From Bacteroidota bacterium (lineage in GTDB: Bacteria; Bacteroidota; Bacteroidia; Chitinophagales; Chitinophagaceae): 64,000 bases of DNA. The translations under genes and the position numbers were made by a program. The stretch spans positions 1-64,000 of the forward strand of contig JAGWRO010000038.1 of assembly GCA_028876495.1 (NCBI GenBank). The letters are read 5' to 3'. Shown here piece by piece: positions 1 to 7,734 of the stretch. The notes under the pieces were generated by a model. It ran no database searches and was not told the origin of the DNA. It saw only the letters and a program-made list of their open reading frames with translations. Every line of letters begins with the position of its first letter. The first letter of the stretch is position 1.

Positions 1-105
1 ATTAATCCTTTTATCTGGCTGCAGGATGTTTTGCGCCGGATCAGTAATCATCCTATCAATAAAATTGAAGAACTGCTGCCGCCAAACTGGAAACCTCTTG
101 CATAG
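1..105 (+). mobile_element. IS66-family transposase (TnpC), C-terminal end only
   Basis: An open frame entering from the left edge encodes 34 residues and stops at TAG 103-105. It contains HPINKIEELLPPNW, the characteristic tail of IS66 TnpC transposases. The body of the element lies outside the window. No terminal inverted repeat or target duplication could be recognised just downstream, so whether the element is intact cannot be judged here. It abuts the 3' end of the RHS fragment, whose stop codon lies only 5 nt further on. Confidence 0.75.
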
Positions 106-109
106 CAAT

Positions 110-1594
110 TTATTTTGAATTAATTTGAATGTAGTTGGCCGGAGGGATACATTTATCGTGACTACCAGAAATAAAAGCAGGCGCTTCTGAGGCTACAAGT
201 GGTGCTCCCAAAACCCCAACAGAAACCAGTGACATAGTTTTCCAATCTACATTAGCTTGGTAAGCTATTTCAAAATTCATGAGATCGTTTTCATCAACTC
301 CGTCCTTTTTCCATGCCTTAAACATTTGTTCTTGAGTAAAACCATCACCTCTTGCCTGGCCATATAAATCACTCGCAGTTTGATGACGTTTTGCACTTTC
401 GGTTGATGCAAGATTAAACCAGTTAAATGCTCTATCAGCCGGATAATTTTGCTTTTTAGATTTTCCCATAACGCTAACAGTTTGCAACGTGCCAACATCA
501 TACCTTCCCTTCTTGTTATTTATAGTAGTATCCTTAAATTCCATTCCATTAGGATCGAGATATTTTACAGGATTATCATTACAATAATTGTATGGACTAA
601 GCCAATAGTAGTTCGCCACCATTGGATCTACTTGATTCCACCTTCCAAGTTGTGGATCTTGGAATCGCGCACCAAAATCATATTCTTCAAGTCCGGATCC
701 ATCGGCAAATTCCTGATACTGCTTTTCTTTACCTGTTATTCCAAACTTATTTTGAACTCCTCCCGCCGCCTTATCACTTATCCCCGCCATTGTCAACCCG
801 AACGGATAATAATGCGTCTCCTCTGTTACAGGGCCACTGTACTGCTTTACAGAAAGATTGTCAAAGAACACATCCCATCCGGGCGTCTCATTACTAACCC
901 AAATATACAAATATCCACTCTTAGTTATCGGAATTCCTGAATAGGCTAAGGTATTTAATACATCTGCACTGCCAACTGCTATAGCTCCGCTTTGCGGATA
1001 GGAAGTTACCCCCTTAAACTGGTCATCGAGCAATATCCAGTTGAGGTAGGCTTTGGGCTTTCCCGTCAAGTTGGGGTCGTTTGTGGGCAGGAATGAATTT
1101 ACGGCTGCATAAACAGGCCCGCTTGTTGAGTTCGTCAAATCAGTAACCATACCATGAGCGCCGGATGTAGCAGTAACAATGCCTCCGGCCAGCGAGTTGA
1201 TCACGTCGGATAATATGCTGTTAGGGCTGGTTACCGTACCACCTGATTTGTAAAATGATTTCGTGGCGATGTCAACCACATCGCCGCTCATTACCTTTAA
1301 CAGCAAAGAAGGCCCGGTTTTGGGCCCGTTGCCGTTTACCCTTGCCAGTGAGTCATTAGGTACCGTAGTATTGTCGGTGGGATAACCGGATACCGCGCTT
1401 CTTGCATAAGAGGTTAGCGGTATATTATAAAACAATTGGTTCTCGGTGCTCCGGTAGGCCGCTTCCATCGTGGCCATGTATTGAGCGGTATCTTTCTCCT
1501 GTGTAAGCACCATACGCACGTTACCCAAGTGGTCTTTTAGAAAATAATCGTATTCAAAACCGTAAGCGGTACTTCCGTTTACATAATGATGCAA
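110..1594 (-). pseudogene. RHS repeat-associated core domain protein, 5'-truncated fragment
   Basis: The 494-codon frame begins in mid-domain (HHYVNGSTAYGFEYDYFLKDHLGN) at a TTG, with an in-frame TGA at 1604-1606 just upstream. It has no signal peptide and lacks the long YD-repeat N-terminal part that RHS proteins need. The core is clear: DHLGNVRMVL near residue 22, then LGRWNQVDPM and YNYCNDNPVKYLDPNG near residues 318-350, which normally mark the boundary to a variable C-terminal toxin. The roughly 145 residues after DPNG match no toxin fold I recognise and end next to the IS66 remnant, so the tail may be truncated too. RHS proteins are polymorphic secreted toxins or surface shells; this copy is probably a dead cassette. 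Confidence 0.75.
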
Positions 1595-1814
1595 AATACT
1601 AAATCATTTCAGGCCGTCCTCGTTGCAAAATCCGCAGATCATCAAAAATGGAAAAGAAATCCTGCCTTCTTTTGGTCAGATCATTATTTTTCTTTTGTCT
1701 CCGGAGGAAAGTACCACAGTAACTGTAAACGTTCCCAATGCTAAAATTGCAATCGACAAAACTCAATTGGCAGTAAGCGGATGGAATCTTGAGAAAAAAA
1801 TTATCTATTTGTAA
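1595..1814 (+). pseudogene. Possible C-terminal remnant of a family 2 glycoside hydrolase, frameshifted
   Basis: Two overlapping plus-strand frames together resemble the end of GH2 enzymes. One frame (from about 1595) reads NPAFFWSDHYFS, close to the WSDNYFSLLPGES signature. The next frame (1692-1814) continues PEESTTVTVNVP and ends VSGWNLEKKIIYL. The switch falls in the T-rich stretch at about 1688-1697. No start codon or upstream catalytic domain exists here; upstream is the oppositely oriented RHS fragment. I infer a decayed fragment left by a rearrangement. The family assignment is from motif memory only. Confidence 0.4.
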
Positions 1815-1876
1815 AACAGAAGATAAAAATCAGTGCTATTTGTTGGATTTCTATGATAAAATAATAGTCGGAAGCT

Positions 1877-1908
1877 GGATTCACAGGATTTAAAGATGAA
1901 CAGGATTC
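1877..1908. repeat. Intergenic ACAGGATT direct repeat
   Basis: Two copies of ACAGGATT (1883-1890 and 1900-1907) are separated by AAAGATGA, with a further GGATT at 1877. The same TTCACAGGATTT string recurs at 46379-46390 next to an ACAGTAAA repeat. It looks like a dispersed non-coding repeat of the kind common between Bacteroidota genes. Confidence 0.4.
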
Positions 1909-1935
1909 TCGCATCCTAAAATTAATAATCCAGAC

Positions 1936-1970
1936 AATAAAAAAAGGTTGCCTCCATGAGACAACCTCTT
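1936..1970 (-). terminator. Rho-independent terminator after the 29-codon ORF
   Basis: Read on the minus strand, the arms 1970-1958 and 1954-1942 form a 13-bp stem with a 3-nt loop. Two G-U wobble pairs work only on this strand. A T-rich run follows. It lies 27 nt beyond the stop of the small ORF 1998-2087, so a short minus-strand transcript ending here is likely. Confidence 0.7.
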
Positions 1971-1997
1971 TCAATATTCAAATTAAAGGTTAAGAGA

Positions 1998-2087
1998 CTA
2001 ATTATTGATACCACCAAAGATGATCTGTTCTTTTAACATGAGAGCATTAGCTCCGTTTCTTGATATTTCTGAACTGAGATAATCCAT
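1998..2087 (-). CDS. Small ORF, 29 codons, unknown function
   Basis: The ATG at 2087 opens a 29-residue frame starting MDYLSSEISRNG and ending MLKEQIIFGGINN. An in-frame TTG at 2123 would extend it to 41 residues with a basic start (MKCINKKRRF). It is followed by a strong minus-strand terminator, and a poor -7-like TGACTTTG lies at about 2135-2142. I recognise no family. The GG near the C-terminus recalls small processed peptides, but no maturation or export gene is nearby. Whether it is translated is uncertain; the terminator argues that the region is at least transcribed. Confidence 0.35.
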   Translation of the reverse strand: MDYLSSEISRNGANALMLKEQIIFGGINN

Positions 2088-2315
2088 TCTTGTGAAACGC
2101 CGCTTTTTATTAATACATTTCAAAACGAATTTACAAAGTCACAGTAATTTTCCTTCTCAATTTTGTAGTGATAATATTATGGCAGAGTGGTTTGAATTTT
2201 TCTGAAAGACAATCTAAGCGAGCGTTAACAAAGATTGTTTTACTGATGTCCAACAGTTTTTCACTCAGCAAACAAGCAAATAATCCTGATTTCTGTTTTG
2301 GTTAAAAAAAATTCT

Positions 2316-4742
2316 TTAGTGCTTTTTCAGCGTAAGGTAATCGATATAATACACTACTTTCAGGCTTATTTCATTAGAGTGAGGGCTTTGCAAAACCTGG
2401 TTAAAGTTTTTGAAATAAGTACGGTAGAGGTTTTCATCCAAATACACATCTCTTCCCAAAGCATTTTTCCATGAAAGTGTGATGCGGCTTCCGGGCAAAA
2501 AATCCCAGGTATAAAACATATCCACATTAAATGTATTAAAATTAAAATCATGCCCCGGAATATATCCTCGCTCAGTCCAATACCCGTCTTCTTTTACATC
2601 GTAAAAGTGATGATAAATCACGTTGCTCCAATAATGCCGCATACGAATCGTAAAGTTCATTAACGGATTGATTGTATAAGACGCACCTAAAATTGAATAA
2701 TCTGTTTTCACCGTACGTTGCCCTAGAATCGGCGCCGGGAAGGGGCCCGGGCTGGTATATGCATACCCATAATTCGCCTGGTCTTTATCAAAGTGCCCTT
2801 CCGCATTCATTTGAAAACGCTCATTAAATCTATAAGTTGCACCTATTGTAAATCCATAATAAGGTGCATCGGGCAAAGAGGTGATGCCACTCTCAGCAGA
2901 ATAATTGAGATATAACTTTTTACGTGTATCGGTGTTTCCTGTTATGTTCAAAAAATATTGAGCCGGCCTTTTTAAAACTCTTCCCGGAGTTCGCAACTCA
3001 AAAAAGTCATTTGACCAAAATGGCGCTACCTGGAAGGTGATTAATACATTCGAGAAGTCTTTCATCAATAAAAAAGCAGTTGAATTGATCACGAAATTTT
3101 GCCATTCAAAAGGCTTATATAAATATTGGTTAGTGGCGCCCAGAGTATATCGCTGATTAATAAAATGCTTTGTACGTTTATAAATTACATAACTCAGGTT
3201 GCCGGTATAATTGAACTGGTTGTTGTTTTGTAGAAAACCAAGATCATTTGGATCGTAGGTATCAGACATTGCGCCAGCAATAAACTGGTATTGAAATTTG
3301 CCACTTACTTTCTGATAGCGTATATCGGCCTTGTATCCATCATAATTACCGAGCTTTCCCCAAATAGTACTGTAAATTCCATCCAGAAATAAATAATGCC
3401 GGTTTTTTTTATCGAAGAGAGCAAGATCAAGCGCTGATACATTTGCATTACGGCTGTTCCCGTTTCTTAAAACATTGGTATTGGTAAAGGTCACTGAAGA
3501 ACGATTTTTCAAAGCCTGATCAAGAACAATAATGTTGTAATTGGTTAAAGGTTCTGTTTGAATATGAATGGTTGAATCAGCAGACTTATCCAAAATTTCA
3601 GCATTCATATTAGAAGTTAGTGCATTAAAAATCCCAATCCCTAAATTGCCCTTCGTTCGGCCTGAGAATTTTGTTCCGTTGATCAACCTTGTTATCCCCG
3701 GGTTTTTGATAATTTCAAAATTTGGATTTGAAGCCGCTTTTGCTAATACACCGTAAGAACCGGATGGCGCAGCTCCTATTCTTCTTGAATAAAAAATTCC
3801 TGCTTTATTAAAAAGTTCTGTCCCTTCTGTAAAAAAAGGACGGAAATCTTCAAATTTTATATCGAACGGGCTTAGGTTTAAAACAATATTATCCGATTGA
3901 ACCTGTGCAAAATCTGGTATCAAGGTAAGGTCGAGCGTAAAGCTCTCATTGATTCCGTATTTTACATCCATGCCTCCGCTTTTTAAAAACTCGGCATGGT
4001 TTTTATTTCCTACAGGAGAAATATTTATGCCCCCGGAAAGATACGGCAGAAAAGAAAGCCTTACAGGTGGAATGATGTTTTTCAAACCGGTCCATTCGCC
4101 AAATTTATTTATAGTTCCATCTATCGTTGGGTCATCAGGGCTCCAGGTAGAGGTTTCATTATTAACTCTTCTAAATCGGGTAAACTGAATGCCCCATGTT
4201 TGAAAATTGCTTTTTGAAAAACGAATGGCGCTAAAAGGAATTTTCATTTCAACGATCCAGCCATTATTTTTCATACTTACTTTGCTTTCCCAAACTGCAT
4301 TCCATGTCTCATCTTCTGTTGTCGAAATTTTAGCATCTGCCTGTACCCCTGCTGCAGAAACTTCAAACATAAAAGCATTCTGCTTGTCATTATAAGTATC
4401 AATCCCGAAACTAAATACATCCACATCTTTTCCATCAATATCATCGCGTGCTGTTAGTTGCCGCTTGATATTTTTAGGATCATCATGCATATAAGCTAAA
4501 ACATAAACAGCAGTATTATCATAAGCTATTTTTACATGAGTCTCATCGGCTTTTTTACCAAAAACCGGCGTAGAAGTTACAAAATCAGAAACATAAGGAA
4601 TACTTTTCCATGCAGCATCATCGGGGTTTCCATCAATTTTAATTGATTGAGTAATTTTAACAGCAGGAATTGATTTTGTTTGAGAGAAAGAAGTAACAGC
4701 AATACAGGTAAATATGAATGAGCCAAGTAAGAGTTTACTCAT
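2316..4742 (-). CDS. DUF5916 protein with N-terminal CBM9-like domain
   Basis: The protein has 808 residues. Residues 1-20 form a signal peptide ending near SFSQ. Residues ~25-215 resemble the family 9 carbohydrate-binding-like domain (IDGNPDDAAWKSIP, VYVLAYMHDDP, FMFEVSAAGVQADA). The rest is the DUF5916 region, rich in alternating aromatic strands (YTWDFLPGSRITLSWKNALG near the end), which suggests an outer-membrane beta-barrel. The family is common in Bacteroidota and its biochemical role is not established. It is a single gene; TATCTTTG at 4760-4767 gives a short leader before the ATG at 4742. Confidence 0.85.
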   Translation of the reverse strand: MSKLLLGSFIFTCIAVTSFSQTKSIPAVKITQSIKIDGNPDDAAWKSIPYVSDFVTSTPVFGKKADETHVKIAYDNTAVYVLAYMHDDPKNIKRQLTARDDIDGKDVDVFSFGIDTYNDKQNAFMFEVSAAGVQADAKISTTEDETWNAVWESKVSMKNNGWIVEMKIPFSAIRFSKSNFQTWGIQFTRFRRVNNETSTWSPDDPTIDGTINKFGEWTGLKNIIPPVRLSFLPYLSGGINISPVGNKNHAEFLKSGGMDVKYGINESFTLDLTLIPDFAQVQSDNIVLNLSPFDIKFEDFRPFFTEGTELFNKAGIFYSRRIGAAPSGSYGVLAKAASNPNFEIIKNPGITRLINGTKFSGRTKGNLGIGIFNALTSNMNAEILDKSADSTIHIQTEPLTNYNIIVLDQALKNRSSVTFTNTNVLRNGNSRNANVSALDLALFDKKNRHYLFLDGIYSTIWGKLGNYDGYKADIRYQKVSGKFQYQFIAGAMSDTYDPNDLGFLQNNNQFNYTGNLSYVIYKRTKHFINQRYTLGATNQYLYKPFEWQNFVINSTAFLLMKDFSNVLITFQVAPFWSNDFFELRTPGRVLKRPAQYFLNITGNTDTRKKLYLNYSAESGITSLPDAPYYGFTIGATYRFNERFQMNAEGHFDKDQANYGYAYTSPGPFPAPILGQRTVKTDYSILGASYTINPLMNFTIRMRHYWSNVIYHHFYDVKEDGYWTERGYIPGHDFNFNTFNVDMFYTWDFLPGSRITLSWKNALGRDVYLDENLYRTYFKNFNQVLQSPHSNEISLKVVYYIDYLTLKKH

Positions 4743-4759
4743 AATGTTAGTTATGCCGA

Positions 4760-4767
4760 CAAAGATA
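4760..4767 (-). promoter_or_regulatory. -7 element TATCTTTG of the DUF5916 gene
   Basis: This matches the Bacteroidota TAnnTTTG consensus on the minus strand, 17 nt before the ATG at 4742. No clear -33 TTTG was found. Confidence 0.55.
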
Positions 4768-4822
4768 ATTTTTTTTTGTAAAGAAAAAAATTGACATATT
4801 TATTGATAATTATCAATAAAAC

Positions 4823-6031
4823 TTACGAAAAACTCCTTCTTTTTAATTCTTTTTTAATCAATAATAATTCTCTTCCGGTCTGTCCGCTTACAGAAGAATT
4901 TTCCTGGGCACGCCTCATCAGGTAAGGAATTACATCTTTTATCGGCCCGAATGGTAAATATTTGCTCACATTGCAACCTGCTTTGGCTAGATTAAAAGTG
5001 ATGTTATCGCTCATGCCGTACAATTGTGAAAAATGAATACGGGGATCGTTATGAGGCAAGCCATACTGCTCCATCAATTGTACACCATATAGATTACTGT
5101 ATTCATTATGGGAACCAATTACTACGTGCATTTTATTTTCAGGGTTTACACAAAACTCAACCGCCGCATTAAATTCATCATCGGTTGCCTGCTTGGTAGC
5201 ATTTATAGGTGAAGGATAGTTCATCTCTTCAGCACGATTCCGCTCTCGTTCCATATAAGCACCACGCACCAACTTCATCGCGGGAATAAAATTATTTTCC
5301 TGAGCAAAACGGCAACTGTCTTTTATAAACTGCAACCTGTCATGCCTGTAAAGTTGTGCCGTATTGTAAATTACAGCCCGGCCAATATTGAACTCTCTCA
5401 TCATTTGTGTTGTAATCGCATCTTCGGCATGCTGAATCCAGCTTTCTTCTGCATCAATTAAAACACCTACATTGGTCGTTATAGCCACTTCACAAATCTT
5501 ACGCAACCTACCCACAACTCTCTCCCACTCTGCCTTTTCACTTTCAGATAATTTTTCCAGAGGAATTTTTCCCCGGACGATATCATCATAAACAGCAAGA
5601 CTATCGATCTTCCGAAACAACTCAAATCTTGATAAGCCTGTAAGCTTAATACTCATAAAAGGAATGTTCGGCTGTGTAGCCGCATATTGTATTACTTTAA
5701 TAAATTCTTCTGCTGCGTGTTCGAAATTTTCTTCCCCTTCTTTACCTTCAACCCCATAATCCAGAATTACCTGGACATGGAATTTGGCTAATTTTTCCAC
5801 AACAGCAGAAGTCTTTTGAAGTGTTTCGCCTCCAACAAACTGGCTGAAAATGGTTTTCCTGATTAGGCCTTTTACAGGCAATCTTAATTTTAACGCAAGA
5901 GGCGTAAGCCACAAGCCCAGTTTTACCAACCATGGTTTGGCCATGGAATTAAAAATAAAATGAGCGCGTTTTAGTTCCGGATTCGATTTATAAGCAAAAG
6001 CGGTTTTGGTATCCTCGAAAGAAATATTCAT
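4823..6031 (-). CDS. Proline dehydrogenase (monofunctional, FAD-dependent)
   Basis: This enzyme oxidises L-proline to delta-1-pyrroline-5-carboxylate, passing electrons to FAD and then the quinone pool. The 402-residue length fits stand-alone PRODH. Visible family signatures are KLVRGAYMERER, the VVIGSHNEYS strand, LYGMSDNITFNLA and the C-terminal YLPFGPIKDVIPYLMRRAQENSS, where the paired arginines bind substrate carboxylate. I start at the ATG at 6031 (MNISFEDTKTAF); a TTG at 6067 would add 12 residues but shows no better initiation signal. It is divergent from the thioesterase gene. No P5C dehydrogenase lies nearby, so the second step is encoded elsewhere. Confidence 0.93.
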   Translation of the reverse strand: MNISFEDTKTAFAYKSNPELKRAHFIFNSMAKPWLVKLGLWLTPLALKLRLPVKGLIRKTIFSQFVGGETLQKTSAVVEKLAKFHVQVILDYGVEGKEGEENFEHAAEEFIKVIQYAATQPNIPFMSIKLTGLSRFELFRKIDSLAVYDDIVRGKIPLEKLSESEKAEWERVVGRLRKICEVAITTNVGVLIDAEESWIQHAEDAITTQMMREFNIGRAVIYNTAQLYRHDRLQFIKDSCRFAQENNFIPAMKLVRGAYMERERNRAEEMNYPSPINATKQATDDEFNAAVEFCVNPENKMHVVIGSHNEYSNLYGVQLMEQYGLPHNDPRIHFSQLYGMSDNITFNLAKAGCNVSKYLPFGPIKDVIPYLMRRAQENSSVSGQTGRELLLIKKELKRRSFS

Positions 6032-6075
6032 AAATGTGATTAAAGGCCGAAATTCTGTAATTGGCAACGATTCAC

Positions 6076-6083
6076 CAAAAATA
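6076..6083 (-). promoter_or_regulatory. -7 element TATTTTTG of the proline dehydrogenase gene
   Basis: A minus-strand TAnnTTTG match 44 nt before the ATG at 6031. It lies back to back with the plus-strand TATCTTTG at 6124 in the 116-bp divergent intergenic region. Confidence 0.45.
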
Positions 6084-6123
6084 ATTGACTGATCCTGATT
6101 AGGTTATTTGTTGATTAGAAGGC

Positions 6124-6131
6124 TATCTTTG
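6124..6131 (+). promoter_or_regulatory. -7 element TATCTTTG of the thioesterase gene
   Basis: Plus-strand TAnnTTTG match, 16 nt before the ATG at 6148. Confidence 0.55.
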
Positions 6132-6147
6132 CAAAAATTTTTTTGGA

Positions 6148-6675
6148 ATGATAGTGAAAAAACCTTCAGAAAGCTTAATCGTTATGACGGAACTGGTGTT
6201 GCCCAATGATACCAATTTATTTGAAAGCCTGATGGGTGGACGATTGATGTACTGGATGGATATTGCGGCTGCACTTTCCGGAAGTAAACATTGCGGCGCG
6301 CCTGTGGTTACTGCCTCTGTTGATAATATTTCCTTTACCAATCCGATCAAACTGGGAAATGTGGTTCATATAGAAGCTAAAGTTACCCGCGCTTTCAATA
6401 CAAGTATGGAAATATATCTAAAGGTTTGGGGCGAAGACATCATGCAACAATATCGCTACGACAGCAATGAAGCATACTACACATTTGTAGCTTTAGATCC
6501 ACACGGAAAACCAAGGTCGGTTCCTAAAATAGAACCTGAAAGCAACCATGAAAAAGAACTTTTTGACGGGGCCTTACGCCGCAGGCAATTAAGGTTGATT
6601 CTTGGAGGCAAAATGAAGCCAGGTGATGCTTCTGAGCTGAAAGCTCTTTTTGTAAAAGCAAAAGAAGAAAGTTAA
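6148..6675 (+). CDS. Acyl-CoA thioesterase, hotdog fold (YciA/BACH type)
   Basis: This 175-residue protein is predicted to hydrolyse acyl-CoA to free acid and CoA. Family features are the opening TELVLPNDTNLFESLMGGRLMYWMD (the N-x-x-G-x-x-x-G-G-x-L-M-x-W-x-D pattern of YciA-like thioesterases), a helix with A-A-L-S-G-S-K-H, and VTASVDNISFTNPIKLGNVVHI. The last ~40 residues (ELFDGALRRRQLRL onward) form a basic helical tail. It is a single gene divergent from proline dehydrogenase and convergent with the acyltransferase gene. Substrate chain length cannot be read from sequence. Confidence 0.88.
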   Translation: MIVKKPSESLIVMTELVLPNDTNLFESLMGGRLMYWMDIAAALSGSKHCGAPVVTASVDNISFTNPIKLGNVVHIEAKVTRAFNTSMEIYLKVWGEDIMQQYRYDSNEAYYTFVALDPHGKPRSVPKIEPESNHEKELFDGALRRRQLRLILGGKMKPGDASELKALFVKAKEES

Positions 6676-6723
6676 TAGATAGAATAAAAATCCGGTTAAT
6701 TTATTAGTTTACTGCAATCCCAA

Positions 6724-7494
6724 TTAAGGGTTTATTTCAGAGGGTGCATAATGTTTTCCGGGCAACATAAATTTTTTACTTTGCTCAATTGCATCCATCA
6801 CCCTTTCCAATATTTCATCAATGCTTTCTTCATAAGTAAATTGCATTGGTTCTTTAAAATGAACAGAAAGTAACGTTCCTTTCTTTTTAAATTTCAATCC
6901 TCTTTTATCAAAAGCGAGCCAGAAACCGTTGATCACCACTGGCACAACGATTGGCTTGTGGTGTTTGATAATAAAGGCGGTGCCTTTTCTTCCCGGTGCA
7001 AAGGGCTTTGTAGTTCCCTGCGGAAAAGTGATCACCCAATTATTTTCCAACGCTTTTGAAATCTTCCTAGTATCGCCGGGATCAAGGCCACGCCTTACTT
7101 CATTACCATCTTTTTTCCACGTGCGTTTTACGGTAATTGCACCGCCCCATCTAAAAAACCTACTGATCCAGGTGCTTTTCATCGTTTCTGCTGCAGCAAC
7201 AAAATAAACTCTTGTAAAAGGATTTAATAAATAAAACGGAATGCCCAATTTATTTTGCCGGCGCCATTTAACCGCGCAAAAAATATGGATCAAGGTGATT
7301 ACATCCGCAAAATAAGTTTGGTGATTGCTTACAAACAGTACATTTTTCCGGGGAAGGTCTTTGATGTTCTCTGTGCCGCTTATTTTTAATTTATTGATAA
7401 TAGCAACTCCCGGGTAGCTAAAAACACCTATAATAAAATAAACCACAGATTTGAACAGACGTGTTTGTTGCAGGCTTTTTAACCAACGCTTCAT
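6724..7494 (-). CDS. PlsC-family lysophospholipid acyltransferase
   Basis: This 256-residue protein is predicted to transfer an acyl chain to a lysophospholipid such as 1-acyl-glycerol-3-phosphate at the inner membrane. An N-terminal hydrophobic segment (residues ~16-35) anchors it. The catalytic block reads NHQTYFAD: His58 and Asp64 are five residues apart instead of the canonical four. The substrate block reads FPQGT where most relatives have FPEGT, followed by PFAPGRKGTAF and VVPVVINGFW. These deviations may be a lineage feature or mark another acyl acceptor. Genes on both sides are unrelated. Confidence 0.82.
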   Translation of the reverse strand: MKRWLKSLQQTRLFKSVVYFIIGVFSYPGVAIINKLKISGTENIKDLPRKNVLFVSNHQTYFADVITLIHIFCAVKWRRQNKLGIPFYLLNPFTRVYFVAAAETMKSTWISRFFRWGGAITVKRTWKKDGNEVRRGLDPGDTRKISKALENNWVITFPQGTTKPFAPGRKGTAFIIKHHKPIVVPVVINGFWLAFDKRGLKFKKKGTLLSVHFKEPMQFTYEESIDEILERVMDAIEQSKKFMLPGKHYAPSEINP

Positions 7495-7609
7495 TCAATT
7501 TTATTTAATATACAATCGCTTGCAATTTAAGAATTCGCTGTTAATAAGAAAAAGCAATTTATTAGCTTGAATTTTAGTAACTGACTAGGTATTTTACACT
7601 GCATTTACT

Positions 7610-7617
7610 TACCTTTG
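7610..7617 (+). promoter_or_regulatory. -7 element TACCTTTG of rpsA
   Basis: Matches TAnnTTTG and is followed by CACTCCCAAATAAA, nearly the same start-of-transcript sequence as at the S10 operon (26694) and groES (44187). The leader to the ATG at 7735 is about 110 nt, long for this window. It contains the palindrome TGCTGATCAGCA (7675-7686). Confidence 0.65.
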
Positions 7618-7734
7618 CACTCCCAAATAAAAAAAGGGAACAAAAATGATAGAAATTTATTTATAACCAAAAAATGCTGATCAGCAGGATCCTTTACCGG
7701 ATACAGCAAAAACAAAATTACCCGCTACAATATA

